DNA of 64,000 bases from Ilex aquifolium (GCA_951799425.1 OX637398.1:16092270-16156269); one strand, 5' to 3'; counted from the first letter of the stretch, positions 46,370 to 59,084 are shown. Notes: generated by a model not told the origin, from the letters alone. Program-made: numbers and translations.

Positions 46370-46600
46370 TCTTTTATTAGCCCTTGTTCTCTTAACAGGA
46401 CCACCCAACCAGAACCACGAAGATCTAGAAGAACTGTGCAACTAAAGTCACTTCACCTGTTCAAGCACTCACTCCAACAAAAACCAGAACACCTCGCACC
46501 TATGAGCCAAGGTTAAAGCACAACCTCCGTGCAGAGACTACGGGTGTCCAACCTCCCAAGTCTGCTCCAAAATCAATGCAGCAGATGTTATGGTTCGTTT
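46370..46600 (+). other. Higher-GC coding-like stretch, unrecognised
   Basis: A less AT-rich segment that reads as a Pro-, Thr- and Lys-rich peptide on the plus strand (ALTPTKTRTPRTYEPRLK). No start, splice partner or known family. It could be an exon remnant. Confidence 0.2.
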
Positions 46601-47128
46601 TCCCTTAGTATAGTTTATTAGTTTAGTACTAAAAAATACAGCACCATACTTTGAAAGCATGTTGAAAGTTAAGTGTTCTTTATAACATTTAGTCCAATGG
46701 TATTTGAAGGGACATAAAACGATTGCGCATAATTAAAACAGTTAATGAAATCACGTGTCCTGAAATACATTATCAAAATCACGTGCAAAAAATACGAGGG
46801 AAATACAACATCAACCACAGTCAGACCAAACCGATTATCAGTATTTAAGTCAATAGACCGTACTGTCAAATCAAATAGCACAACCGAGCACAACGTAAAA
46901 AAAAGTTTTTTACAGAAACCCTTTGACAAGCAAGAGAGTAATACAAGGACGAATTGACGAGAACATTGCATTAATTATACGAGAATACTCACCACGCCTT
47001 TTTAAACTTACATAACGGAGAAAAAGTTTAGGAGAGACCTTAGCATCCAAAAAGGATTCGATTAAACATTAGGTGTGTCATCTAATACGTCGAAAAGCTA
47101 AGGTCATGCTATAGACCTTGTCGTACAA

Positions 47129-47230
47129 TCTTATAAAAATGAGGTTATGCCTGAGTTAATGGTACACAAAAAAGTTCCTCCAAATTCCTTTGTTTTCTTT
47201 CAGAACCATTATTAACTTAGGTATCAGAGT
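47129..47230 (+). mobile_element. Possible LTR end and initiator-Met-type primer-binding site
   Basis: A TATA-like TTATAAAAAT at about 47130 is followed after about 85 bases by TAGGTATCAGAGTGC, close to the TGGTATCAGAGC primer site of many plant LTR elements. No gag or pol follows. It is likely a fragment. Confidence 0.35.
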
Positions 47231-47239
47231 GCTTTCGAC

Positions 47240-48340
47240 CAGTCTACCTCTTATCTCTGACAGTTTATTCGTTTTGCAAGGTGAACAGTGCGATCCTAAT
47301 TCACTTTTCCCAAATCAAAATTGAACTCTTGAAAGGTAAGAGATTTTTTTGCCTCTTATAGTATGTGACTGATCCAACATTGTGCATGTGGGATGGGGTG
47401 TTTTGCATATGCCCGGTAGGATTAGCTGGGTGCGAAAAGGTGTTTAGATATGTTTGGTTAGAAAGAAAATAATAATGGAAAAAAAAAATGATAGAAAATA
47501 AAGTAAAAAAAAAAATGAAGGAAAATATATTTCCATACATGTATTTCGTTAGTATAAAAAAATTGTAAGAAAGTTTTAAAATTTTTTTAATAAAGTAAAG
47601 GTACAAGAAAAAGTTTTCAATTGTCTAAATTATCTTTAATTATATTAAATTAGTCTAAAGAATTGAAAAATATGTATTATAATTAAAATTTAAAAAAATT
47701 TAAAAAAAGTGACTCTTAACCTAATTCTGAGGTAAGGATCGATTTAAACCTAGATCTTTTTCGAGTAAGATTCTATGGTAAACTTAGCCCATATCAAGCT
47801 TTTTCAAAATTAATAATTAATTAAATATTTTATAAAAAATAAGGTAAAATGAAAAATTAGACTATATATCACAACTTTCTTGCTTTACCTTATATTTTTG
47901 CAAGAAAAAAAAGTTTGTTAGTTGTGGGAAAATCTAAGCATCGAAGAAAAATTATTTTTTATATCATTTTTTATTTTATGCTAACCAAACTCATGAAAAA
48001 ATTAAAAAATTTCTCTTTATTTTATTCTTACCATTATCCTGCTAATCAAACGAAGTTTAAGATACTCCGAATTAGGGCAAAAAAAAATACTATGAGTCCA
48101 ACAAAAAAATAATTCGAACCATTTTTTTGAATTGAATGATCTACAATTATTGATTTAAAAAATAATAAGTAATAAATTAAGAAAAAATGCATGTTTGGCA
48201 TGTTTTTATTGTCCAAAATATAATCGTACGAAAAATACATTTCGGTACTATATATAAGATTCCCCCGTTGAAGAATGATTGCTTCATAGCTTGGGATGAA
48301 TAATTTCAAGGTTTGTACAAGCTCGGAAACGAGCATATAG
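47240..48340. other. No gene seen; AT-rich
   Basis: Low-complexity A/T runs and no recognisable coding sequence. Confidence 0.4.
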
Positions 48341-48349
48341 GAAAGATTT

Positions 48350-50290
48350 TCATCTTTCTTCTGCTTTTCTTTTGATTTCGACTGGAACTTTTTCCAAGCA
48401 AACTGACATTAGGGTAAGCTGCCATGGACCTCCTGCAAGACAGCAGTAATGGTCAGTTCTGAACTTTGAATATCCTCCTCTAGATGCTGGACCATTTTTG
48501 AAAGTTGGATTATCAACAGGCCTGCCTCCCATAGGGGCCCTGTTGAATCATGTAAAGCAGATGTTTTGGTATGTATCAAACTAGAAAGAACGTTGAATGA
48601 GGAGGAAGAAAAAAAAATCTGTTTCATTTGTCTATATTTATATTAATTTAACTCCGAGATGTGATGAGCAGACGGCTATGACTAGAACAAATAATAAATA
48701 AGTCATACTAATGTCAACACGAATAACCCACTTAGTTGGTATTCTAAGACAAACATTTTCAATTTTTTTCTCTAATTTTTTATTCTTAATCCAGCATTAT
48801 AAAAAACGAATTGTATAGTTTTTTATTCTTGTTTTGTTATTATTTGAATCAATTAGATTTATAATTTATAGAAGAGTCGTGTATAGTTGATTTGATTGAA
48901 AGAGAAATGGATAGTAATTATGTGCTCTCCAGTTCTCTATTTCCAGGAACACTACAATAATCCAAGATAACGTAATTCATTTTAATTATAGTAACTCAGT
49001 TTATTGACATTTAGTTTTTTAACCATAGTAATTCGATTTATTTACATTTAACTACAGTAAACATTTTAATCATACTTACTTTTTAACCAAAATAAATGGA
49101 GAAAATTATATTCACACCCCCTGAGGTTTATCACTTAATCACTCAAACCCCCTGACATTTGAAGTATTACACTCAGATCCCCTAAAGTTTGTACGCGCGT
49201 AACACTTAGATCCTTGCTGTAAATATATCCAGTAATAAATTACATTCAGACCCCCTGAAGTTTGTAAACATATATTACTTAGACCCCTTAAGTTTAAAAT
49301 GTTATACTTAGACCAAAAATACTTCAATCAAAAATAGAATATCAAATATTTTAAATTTTACAATTAAAATTCATGTTCTATTGTATCATTTATTAAAATA
49401 AAATAAAAAAATTCAAATTCAAATTTTTCTTAAAAATCGTAATTAGTATACAATTAGTATATAATTATATTGTATACTAATTACAATTTTTTAAGAAAAA
49501 ATTGAATTTTTATTTTTGATTTTAATTCAATAAATGATACAATAAAACACGAATTTTGGTTGTAAAATTTAACATATTTGATATTCTATCTTTTAATTGA
49601 AGTATTTTTTGTCTAAGTATAACATTTTAAATTTAAGAAGTCTAAGTATTATATGCATACAAACTTCAAGGGGGTCTAGGTATAATTTATTAACGGATAT
49701 ATTTACAGCAGGGGTCTAAGTGTTATTAGCGTACAAATTTTAAGGGGTCTGTGTGTAATATTTTAAATATCTGAGTTATTAAGTGACAAACCTTAAGAGG
49801 TGTAGGTATAATTCTCCCAAATAAATATTATAACCAAATTTACCTCTTCACTACAAGCAGAAACAGATATTTTAATCACTAACTTATATTTAAACCTCGG
49901 TTATAAAAAAGACATGTTTTACTGGCGAAAGCTAGAAAAGACCCTTATTTAATTCACATACCAACTTGGAGGGGAAATATCTTGATCAACATGTACGATG
50001 AGTCACTAGTTTTGGTCCTACCAAGAATAATCAAGTGTAAATGCATTGGGTTCTCTTCTGTCCCTTGCTATTAGCTAACCATTATTTTCAACTCCAGTCC
50101 TGTAGCTCCAATGGACAACACATACAAAATGGGTCCTCCGATTTCAGATTTAGCAATGTTGAGGTCAACATCAGAGTTATGGGGAAGGACTTGGACCAAG
50201 GCAGTCTATTCCTTAAGGTCACTCCATTAATGGTGTTCCTTTCGTACAGATGGCACTGGAGTTGTAGATCAAAGCTCCATAGCTAGAAAG
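48350..50290. repeat. Duplicated unrecognised segment, copy 1, split by a MITE
   Basis: 48350-48450 and 49925-50290 match, in the same order and orientation, 60040-60180 and 60390-60960. Shared blocks include TTGGTCCTACC, GATTTCAGATTT, GTACAGATGGCAC and AAAGCTCCATAGCTAGAAA. The frame at 48409-48627 (minus) has a coiled-coil-like stretch. The original gene or element is not recognised. Confidence 0.6.
49098..49817. mobile_element. Large foldback MITE, Mutator-type
   Basis: The left and right halves are inverted copies over most of 720 bp (GGAGAAAATTATATT and GGAGAATTATACC ends; repeated CCCCCTGA/TTTGTA motifs). Flanking 9-mers AAAATAAAT and CAAATAAAT match at 8 of 9 bases. It is non-coding. 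Confidence 0.8.
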
Positions 50291-50580
50291 GACTCGTCGG
50301 GATTTTTTTTTTTTTGGGGAGGGGGGGACCTATCTCATTTAAAAACTAGCAATTATTTGTGCTTGAAAGCACTATGTTATTTGTACAAAAAATATAAACA
50401 TTTCCTCATGCACAAAGGCAGTATATAACACAAAATTTCAACAAACAACAATTAATATGAACCTGCTCAAAAATTTTGACAAAATCAATCCACGTTCACA
50501 AAATTTGCCCTTGCAAAAAGGCATTGTATAATGTAAAAATCCCGCCAATTACAATATAAAGAAGTATTTTTATATTTTTT

Positions 50581-50934
50581 AGAACATCTCTAACCCTTAC
50601 TCAAATTTAGATTCAAATTTAAATTTGAGTAAAAAAAGCCGAAAAAACTTGCTCCAGCTTTTGACTCAAACTTATAGCAAATCAAGGAAGACTCGTTTTT
50701 TTACTCAAATCAAAGGAAACTCAAATCTTTACTCAAATCTTTAAATGGTGTGATTTCAACTTCTTTTAAATATTCAATGGTCATCTTTATTCTCTTTTAA
50801 ATTTGGGTTTGCCCTCATTTAAATTTGAATTTCTCCTCCTTTAAATTTAAGTTTGTTCCTTTGAGTCATTTGTATCAAATCAAGTTTTTTACTTAAGTTT
50901 TTTACTCAAATTTAGTCATAGTTAGAGATGCTCT
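50581..50934. mobile_element. MITE with AGAACATCTCTAAC ends
   Basis: Left AGAACATCTCTAAC and inverted right AGAGCATCTCTAAC enclose a non-coding AT-rich interior rich in ACTCAAAT. This is a common plant MITE end type. I could not assign a target duplication. Confidence 0.65.
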
Positions 50935-51139
50935 CAGATGAATAATTGTATGTTTATAGTCACGGGCGGAGCTATACATCTCTTCTCAGTTTTTTTGTCC
51001 AAATATTTTTTTTATATAGATTTTAATATATTCTAAATTTGCCCCACAAAAAAAAAAAAAAAAACAACTCATACATTTTAATTTACTCAATAATTTCTAA
51101 CATTAAAATTAAATTTCTTTAATCAATTGAGTAAACTTA

Positions 51140-52351
51140 TGTTTGACCAAAAACAGTTTCTCAAAATAGTTACTTAAGTGTGAAAACTGAATTTTAGGTC
51201 GACTTTGAGCCTAAATTAAAGTGAGACATGTTCGTTATTTCGAATAAATTTTCGTGTGTTCGTATTCTACTCCATGAGGAGAATAATGTAGTATATTCAC
51301 CTGCTCAAATCGAGTAAGAAATGAATAAGAAAATAGGCTCCAAAGTGACTCTCTTGAAATGTTAAAATAAAGGTTATGCAATGTGGAATTTGACACAAAT
51401 CCCACATTGGTTGAGGAAGAAGTTCTAGATGGGCAGATATAAGCCAAATTTTCTCTATGGGATTGGGCCCCAAGGGGTACCACAATTTTATAAGTAGAGC
51501 GAGCGTCTACATGTCTTCGGTTCTCCCACACACGCGCTATCTTTTTGGAGACCAAGCTCCATGGGATTAGGTCGGGCTCGGGCACGGGTACGGGTGTGGG
51601 TGTGAGTGTGGTTTAGACCAAGCCCTATCTTTTTGGAGAAAATTCGTTTAATTAATTGGGCGTTAATTTCTTAACCAGAAATTTAATTTTCGGTGTCCGT
51701 TGGATTTGAATTCGCACTGGTTCGGATTTGTTGTTTCCATCCAGTCCAAAATTGAGTTGTGTCTGTTCATAAAGAACAGTTACACAAGTGGTGTCTTCTG
51801 GCTGCATGTGACTGTTGGATTACATCCGTTCAGATAGTGACTGTCCGAATCAGTCACCATTCTATCTATAAATAACTCAGTAACATAATCATTTTGCATC
51901 CAATATATTATTAGTCATTTAAGACAGTCTTATACATCATTAAAACAGTCTGCATTTTGGAGAGTACACAACACAATTTCTAGTTCGTTGGACGAGTAGA
52001 TTGGAGTGCTACTTCTACTCGTGTGAAGATTATTGTATTCTGGGAGACAGACGCTTTATATTTCATAAGCACCGTGTGTAGGGGCAAAATCTGTCTTAAG
52101 GACATAGTATCAAACACTAGTCTTGATCTATATAAAGTTCAATAATAGTTTCTGTTCTGCAATCGGGTTAGTATTTATATTGTTTAAACAAACAGTTACT
52201 TGTAACTGTTTCTGTAAGATTGCTGTAATTGTTTTGTTAATTCTACTGTAACTGTTTCACACTTGATTGTTACTGTTTATTATATATTACATATTTCAAA
52301 TCAGAAATTTCAATAAGTGATTTTACTATATTTAGAATACCACAAACAACA
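51140..52351 (+). mobile_element. Solo LTR of the copia family, second copy
   Basis: Aligns with the reverse complement of the copia LTR, from TGTTTGACC to the CCACAAACAACA end, with a TATA box (CTATAAATAA) near 51875. Flanking 5-mers ACTTA and ATCTT or TCTTA do not match exactly, so its duplication is decayed. It is more diverged than the copy at 39566. Confidence 0.85.
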
Positions 52352-52357
52352 ATCTTA

Positions 52358-52765
52358 ATCATTGTTTATTTAGTTGAATCTCTCAACATGTGTTCAAGAA
52401 ATTTTGAAGCTTTTCGTTCCCTCCCCAATATTTTGTCCCTTTTCCCTCATCTATGTTACTTTTGATACATCAAATGATAATATTATTATTCCATATTTCT
52501 ATAATATAAAAATTAATCACTAACAATGGTAAAGATGAGATTGCTCCATTATTGACTTGGTATAGGGTCTCAACATTAAATGTATTTTATTTGTTAATCT
52601 AATGGTAATAATCCATTAACTTTTAAAATTTAGTACATGTGGTATTGTTGGTACTAAATTTTTTGCCCCCACTACCACCCGTTTCTGGCTCTGCCATTAT
52701 TTACGATCTAAAATTACATACAATTAATCAATGAACAAAGGTGATCAAATCAATCATTCAAACCA
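52358..52765. other. No gene seen
   Basis: AT-rich, no recognisable feature. Confidence 0.4.
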
Positions 52766-52769
52766 TAAA

Positions 52770-53263
52770 TGGTGAGTACCTTCAGCAACAACAATGAATG
52801 ATGCTACAGAGAGTGATGATAAAATGAGAAACAGTGAAAGGAAAAATAGAAGCAGAGAAAAATAATCTGCCAAAGGTTGAGTAGCAGAATGATGAAGGTA
52901 GAAGAAGAAGTATTTCTCATGGATATCTTTTCTTACGTCTATGCTTGTACATATATACAGGAGTTGGACCTCCAATCTCATAAATCATGGGATTGTTACC
53001 AAGAATCTTGCTATACAAATAAGGTAATTGCTAAAAACTAAATTCTATACAAGGAATGAAAAGTTCAAACTTTAGGGAATAATTAGAGAGGGATTTTACC
53101 AAACGTGTTGCATGTATTGTTGTCCTAAGACTCCCCATCAAGATAGCGCATGGAGATTCGTAACACCCATCTTGCCTAATAAACAATGGAATTGTTCGCC
53201 ACCAAGGGTCTTAGTGAATATGTTGGCAAGGTGGTGTTGTGTGGGTATGTGAGTGGTCGAAAT
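52770..53263 (-). mobile_element. Copia 3' end: RNase H C-terminus, polypurine tract and 3' LTR
   Basis: The minus strand at 53255-53140 reads TKTLGGEQFHCLLGKMGV-like peptide, the end of copia RNase H. TGATGGGGAG follows as the polypurine tract, then a 3' LTR of about 360 bp (53130-52770) ending CTCACCA. The frame 52754-52981 lies in that LTR and is not a gene. The upstream part is cut off at 53264 by the hAT-like sequence. Confidence 0.7.
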
Positions 53264-53515
53264 TAGAGGTGGTAATTTATGACACAACACTAAAACACGA
53301 CTCGAACTCGACACGAAATTATCAGGTTAGGGTTGATCATTTCTCAACATGAACCCGTAAATGACACAACCCATTAACACTAACAATAAATGGGTTGGGT
53401 TAATGTCAAACACGAGCAACACGAAATTGACACGATTAACACGTTTAGCTAATATTATAGAAATAAAATGCTAATTATTTTTTATTGTTTATCAAGCATT
53501 GACAAACAATAAAAA

Positions 53516-53925
53516 ATATGTGGGATTGTGGGTAGCTCATAAGATTGCGAGGAGAGAGTCGCTAAGCTGGAAGCTGAGCCTGAAGTTGCTTGCATGAGGG
53601 CATAGGTAGAGTTGTGATCACTCATAAGAGGGCTACCAGAGTAAAAGCTCACTCCTAGGAGATGGAGATGAGGAAGGAGTTTGCCGAGAATGTTGTCCAT
53701 GACCTGTGGGATAGCGCTGCTAGCGCTTTTATTGATGGCTACAAGTAGTTCAGGGCGAAAGCTTTAGTGGCTTTTCCCAGCATAAACTTCTCGGGATTTG
53801 TCCCATATAAGGAGCAAGGCGCAAGTGGTGATGATGATGGCAAGGGTTCTGATGAGAGTGGATTAGACAACAGCGAGGAGGGCGATGACAGCGAAGGTAA
53901 CCAGAGTGCTGAGGATGGTTAATAG
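53516..53925 (+). pseudogene. C-terminus of a gypsy-associated protein, antisense to the gag next to it
   Basis: The plus strand reads a helical Glu- and Lys-rich stretch, then FRAKALVAFPSINFSGF, then an acidic tail (DDDGKGSDESGLDNSEEG). It resembles the C-terminus of the so-called gypsy-type transposase proteins encoded antisense in some Tat-lineage elements. An in-frame TAG lies near 53746. Together with gag on the other strand, it suggests an internally deleted element. Confidence 0.5.
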
Positions 53926-54059
53926 ATTTTTCCTTTTGCCCTTATGTTTTTTCTCTTTTTTTTAGGTAGTGTCCGGCTGTGCTCAGAATGACTTTTGTTT
54001 CCAAACTTCTTGTGAAATGAAAAGCAAGACAATTTTTGTGGTGAATTCGCAAAGCTTTA

Positions 54060-54690
54060 TTTGATAATTGTTTGTAATTCACGTGAGAACTCTCCGTGCC
54101 TGGCTTTGGTAACGTCCTCGACGTTCATATATTTTTGGGCTTTTGATATTAATTCTAAAATGCTCTTTGGTGGATGCTTCAAAACTGAAAGTAGAAAACT
54201 GGATGAGTTCAAACCTCCTATGAAGGCAGCCATGGTGACTTTTTCGTCTGACTCTTCAATCTGGAGGACCTCCTCATTAAAGAGTACGGTAACTCTTTAG
54301 ACTTTCGTCTTGGTCTTGCTTGATGCCAAACAAGTCGGTAACAGGCTTCTAGGACACGAAGGATTTACTTAGTTCAGCAAAAGAATTAATGGAAACTAGT
54401 CTAAGTTTGGCGAACCACTGGCGCGCAGATCCCATGAGGGTGATAGGAAAACCTCTGCACATAATTTTGTCTAGTATTTTATGCAACTGAATGAGGGATT
54501 TATAGGTGTCAAGGTGGTCCAGTGGATCTTTTGAGCCATAAAAAATCTCCACAATTGACATTCTGAACTTTGAGGGGATGGTATAGTTGGCCACATCAAC
54601 TACGAATGGTGTGTCAGTACGCCCATAAGGTACTCAACTGTTTTTGGCCCTCGTGCTTTCATGGCGTTGAAGACGTCGCCCAGTTGGTTT
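54060..54690 (-). pseudogene. Gypsy Gag fragment
   Basis: The minus strand carries FYGSKDPLDHLDTYKSLIQL and GSARQWFAKLRLVSINSF, the retrotransposon Gag domain, open at 54594-54349. It continues with frame breaks to about 54060 (FNEEVLQIEESDEKVTMAAF). Upstream to 54690 it reads LGDVFNAMKARGPKTVEYL. It starts abruptly where the hAT-like sequence begins. Confidence 0.75.
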
Positions 54691-55499
54691 TGCACTTATT
54701 TGATTTTACACATTAACACGACACAAACTGAATATGAAATTAACGAGTCAAACACGAAACTAAATGGGTCAATGGGTAAAAACGGAACAACACGCTTAAA
54801 CACGAAAAAAATCATGTCAAGTTCATGTCAAAAATCAGGTCAATCCAATTTTGACCTGATTAACCTATATATTTTAAACGGGTTGATATGATTCGGACAT
54901 AAACTCGACTTAACACATTGTAGACTCATTTAAATTGTTTATAGTAGTACAGTTTGCCTATTATGTATGACTGATGTGATCTTAATATTATTATTTATTA
55001 GTTTTTTCTTCTACTATGGTAATTGACAGTATAATTCTTAGCATTGTTATGGCAGTATATTAGTATAGTTCTTCCTTTAATTTTTGGGTTGAAACTTGAA
55101 TACATTTTAATTAATTTCATTGATGAGATGCGATATGTTATTGGTGACAAAATTATTTGAAATTTCGGATGAATGATTGAATAGTATATTTAATGTTATT
55201 GAACAAGTGTAGAAACAGGTTATGTGTGTTAAACAAGTCGTGTTATGTGTGTTAAATAGGTTAAATAGGTCATGTTGTGTATGTTAACCTGAAAATGACT
55301 TGTTTATTAAACGTATCAAACAAGTCGGGTTTGGATAACCCGTTTAATGATCAGGTCAGATCAATATTTACATATCTCGACACGATTATTAAACAGGTCA
55401 GGTTCATGTTTTGAGATTTTTGACACAAACTCGAAATCAACCCAACACAAAATGACCCAACCCGACACCTTTGACACCCCTAGTTGAAAACTCCCTAAA

Positions 55500-55920
55500 A
55501 GGTTGTTATAGTAGATTTTATGGTCCACATATTGGTTTTCCTCCTCATCTACTTGAAATGAAGGGTTGTCAGCATGGGAGGATGGAACGGGCGCACAAGG
55601 AAAGGGAGCCAGGGCACCTTAGCGTTGAGGTGGGGGCGCCTTGGCGCAGCAGCGATGTGCCTTGGCGCACTGAGCGACGCGCCTGGGGTGTTGGCCTTCT
55701 TGGACGCTGGGGCACGTCTCTTTGAGGATGCCCAACAAGCATCATTTAGAGGAGTTGTTGGTTTAGGTTTACCAACAATTGCATAGTCTCCAGTAATTGT
55801 GGTCTAGTGACGAGGTTTGTCGGTGGGGGCGGGACCTCATCGCGATGTGGTTGATCATCATCTTGTTGATTCATGGATCTAGTTATAACCATAAGAAGCT
55901 GGAATATGGTAGAGTGAAAA
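55500..55920 (-). pseudogene. Gag N-terminal region of a Tat-like element
   Basis: Just inside the primer-binding site the minus strand begins MVITRSMNQQDDDQPHRDEV, then PPPPTNLVTRPQLLETMQLL and a stop. The rest is Arg- and Pro-rich in broken frames. It probably belonged with a gag such as the one at 54060-54690. Confidence 0.55.
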
Positions 55921-55929
55921 CTAAATTGT

Positions 55930-55947
55930 TCCCACAGACGATGCCAA
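55930..55947 (-). promoter_or_regulatory. Primer-binding site of a Tat-like gypsy element
   Basis: TTGGCATCGTCTGTGGGAA on the minus strand, one base after the LTR end at 55949. It closely resembles the TTGGCGCCGTCTGTGGGAA type. Confidence 0.75.
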
Positions 55948-55948
55948 C

Positions 55949-56457
55949 TGATGATGCACAAATGTGTTTATATAAAATCAATCAAAGATGTAGTGGTGTA
56001 TGTGATGGGGTAAGTTCAACACAGTAAAAGACACAGATTAGGTGGCTCGGTCTAAGTGACCTACTCCACGAGGAATGGCTATGGTGGCCGAAGAGTCTTA
56101 TTACTTAAGGTGTGTAGAGTGTTGAAATTTATGTAATATCTCCATGTATAGTCGGAACTTACAATTTATAGGTGAGTAGAATTTCACAAGGTCTTCAAGG
56201 GAGCCTTTATTGAAGCGCAGAGTGGGGCAGTTCTGTGAGGCCATCATCATTCTCGTAATGGGCGAGGTGATTTCGTGAAGTTGGCGATGTGTACCATAAT
56301 GACTGCGTTCCACGATTCCCTTCCTAAGATCGAGATCTCCACGTGTGCTAATAATAGAATTGTCTTCCAAGACGGTGTGCTTGGCCCAATTGAAATTTAG
56401 AAGAGCTTTTGTTGGTATGCATCTGTAATATGAGTCTGATCTAGGCCGAGCCCATCA
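55949..56457 (-). mobile_element. 5' LTR of the Tat-like element
   Basis: Termini TGATG and CATCA, about 509 bp, with a TATA-like ACCTATAAATTG on the minus strand near 56163-56172. The inner end is fixed by the primer-binding site; the outer end is a best guess. Confidence 0.55.
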
Positions 56458-57340
56458 AATGGTGTAAAGAATGATTTTGAAGCGTCAATTAAGATTGTTG
56501 CACTAGATACTTGCCCACCCCCAGTCTCAAAAAAATAAGAATTCATTTAACATGGTTTGAGAAGTACGATTAGAAAAATTTACACAAGCTTATAGAGAAC
56601 TTTGTAATTACAAATATGTGCTAAAGTTTTGTAATTCTTCTTGCATTCTTATTGTAATTTTTCGTTACAGACCTATAGACCTTTAAAGTCTCACCTTGAA
56701 AAAAAAAATTAATACACAAATTATGTGAATGGTTTTATTGAAATATGACCAATGATATGTTTCAATCACGGGTTAAAGTGGGATAACTCTAGTACGATAG
56801 GAAAAAAAAGTATGCAGAGTCCATATATCTCACATTCGGTAAGTAAAAAAATACATCGGAAATCCGGTATGAAAAGTCAAGTTTAACCCATCTACATGAG
56901 TTAAATAAAATCCAGGGGACGTGGATTGTTTTTTGGGAAATTTGTGGGGAGGTACACTTTTTTTAAAATATTCCTGAAAAAGTCTATCGTCCAAACTTTT
57001 AGGTTAGTAAGTATACTTTCTATAAAACATTTGGTGGTTAAGTACATAATTTCAAATATTCATATTTTAGTAGTACCTAAATGCCCTTACCTATTTTATG
57101 CAATATTTAGTAGTTTCATTCTTCTTCTTCTTTTGATTCTATTTTTATTGACCGAGTAATTTCCTACTTTAATGGGCAATTTATCGTTTGAATATTAAAA
57201 AGATTACAAAAATATATTTGGCAGTTAACATTTTTGTTGTATATTGATCTAAATTGTAATCATTATTTTTCATATTCATCGTTTTCAAACAACCACCGAT
57301 ACCCATTATCGGTATTCTATAAGAGGAGTCATCAATTTTC
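56458..57340. other. No gene seen
   Basis: AT-rich with no recognisable family. Confidence 0.4.
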
Positions 57341-57595
57341 TGGTGATGTCACACTATTTTTAAAATTACGTCACTTTTTAATGTCACACTATTTTTTAAT
57401 TATGACAGACTATTTTTAAAATTATGTCACCCTTTAAGGTCACATTATTTTTAAAATTATATAACTCTTTGATGTCACATTATTTTTTTAAGTATGTCAC
57501 ACTATTTTTTAATTATATCACTCTTTATTATGTGAATTCACTATTTAATGTCATTTTTTGATGTCACGTTATTTCTTAATTATGTCACTCTTTTA
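57341..57595 (+). repeat. Minisatellite (ATGTCACACTATTTTTTAAT)
   Basis: About a dozen imperfect units of TGTCAC followed by a T-rich stretch, with a unit length of roughly 18 to 22 bp. Confidence 0.8.
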
Positions 57596-58099
57596 TTTAC
57601 GAACCCAAATTCATGAGGTTTTTGAAATTTTAGGGATTTGGGAGTTAATAAGTAAGAACTTTTTAGGAAAATCATAACATTTTAATATAAGAAAATAGTT
57701 GCTTTTAAAATCTAAGTAGTTGCCTTTTTTCATAGAAAGAATTTCGGCTATACATTTTTATGGAAGGATTGCATCAATTTAAAAGTTTTCCCCTTGAATC
57801 TTGCATGAACATTCCATGATTGAAGGAGTTTGAATAAAACTCCGTTGAAATAACAACTCAGTTAATGAATTGATTTTGTTTCTTAATTCGGTTTAGCTAA
57901 TTCAGTAAATAGATAATTAAGGGTATTAGAGTCCTTTTAATCTGAATTATACTTCTTAACAAAAAAATTTGGTAATTGGACTTTTTGACAGTTAAGTTAT
58001 TAAAAGTGTACCGGCCCACAAATATCCTAATTCTTGTCCTCAAGTCAAGAGTGTCTATGTTCCGGCTTTCCTAGACCGCCATTCCTCATCTCCTATGAC

Positions 58100-58930
58100 C
58101 TTACAATTTTTTACATCTCTATTATTAAAAAAATCATTGACACATTTTCTAATTTATATTTAAATATCACTGACACCTTCTGCTATTAAACCAACACTTA
58201 TAACAAAAATAAATTATCTAAAATATCAAAATTGTCCTTACATAAAACTGAAACAATCTTTCTACATAAAATACGATTAAAATTCGAGCCGATTAAAATT
58301 TATTTTTCTATATATTAAAATTCGAACAGATTAAATTTTTTTTCTACATATTAAAATTTGAATCAATTAAAATTCTATTCAAGCTGATTAAATTTTATTT
58401 TACGTATTAATTTTGAGCCTATTAAAAGTGTTTTTTACGTATTAAAATTTGAGTCAATTTGAGTTTTGCTTGAGTTGTTAGTCCCGATTAAAGTTAGTTT
58501 CAAGTCGATTATAATTTATATTTTTTTATTTATTAAAATTCTATACAAGTTGATAAAAAATTATTTTTTATGTATTAAAATTTGAGTCAATTAATATATT
58601 TTTTTTTATGTATTAAAATTTGAATCAATTAAAATTTAATGCGAGTTAATTAAAATTTGATTTGAGCATCGAATAAAATTTTAATTAGGTCGAATCGAAT
58701 TTTAATCTGCCTGAATTTTAATACTTTAAAAAATTTAGAAAATAAAAGGGTCTCATTGAGCATATGTCTATCTAGAGATGGTGTGGATTAAGTTTTTTCT
58801 AAAATATATAATAGATAATTTAGTAAAATTGCATTCTAATTAACACCCTTAATCTGACAGAGGGTGTTAGTGAAGATTCAAAAAATACAAAGAGGTGTCC
58901 TTGAAAAAAATTACAATTTTTTTTTTGTCT
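58100..58930. repeat. Foldback-like block with an AT-rich core, similar in style to 41476-42960
   Basis: The outer parts (CACTGACACCTTCTG left; AACACCCTCTGTCAG inverted right) are weakly inverted. The core repeats TTAAAATTTGAATCAATTAA and GAGCTGATTAAA-like units. Confidence 0.5.
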
Positions 58931-59084
58931 TATTAGAATTTTTAAATTTAAATTATAATTTTTGTTAGATTTTTTTTTTTTTTTATCAAAATATTTTTTG
59001 TTAGATCAAGTGATAACTTAGGACCAATAATAAGTTACCATAAAATTCATAATAACGATATGGGATATATATATATATTGTTTA

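Larger units (their letters stand above)
53264..55482. mobile_element. Chimeric hAT-like non-autonomous element containing gypsy fragments
   Basis: The two ends TAGAGGTGG and TAGGGGTGTCAA (inverted) and the ACACGA/CCGACACG interior are of a hAT-type repeat class. Flanking 8-mers GTCGAAAT and GTTGAAAA match at 6 of 8. About 1.2 kb of gypsy-derived sequence lies inside. However, the left flank is copia and the right flank gypsy, so a simple insertion is not proven and the block may be rearranged. Confidence 0.5.

Noticed and set aside
46669-46971. 100-codon minus-strand frame
   Set aside because: No recognisable domain; the composition matches its AT-rich noncoding surroundings.
52754-52981. 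75-codon minus-strand frame with a hydrophobic segment
   Set aside because: It falls inside a probable copia 3' LTR next to the RNase H end, so it is not an independent membrane protein.
55574-55786. GC-rich plus-strand frames at 55471-55786
   Set aside because: They are shadows of the gag N-terminal region on the opposite strand.
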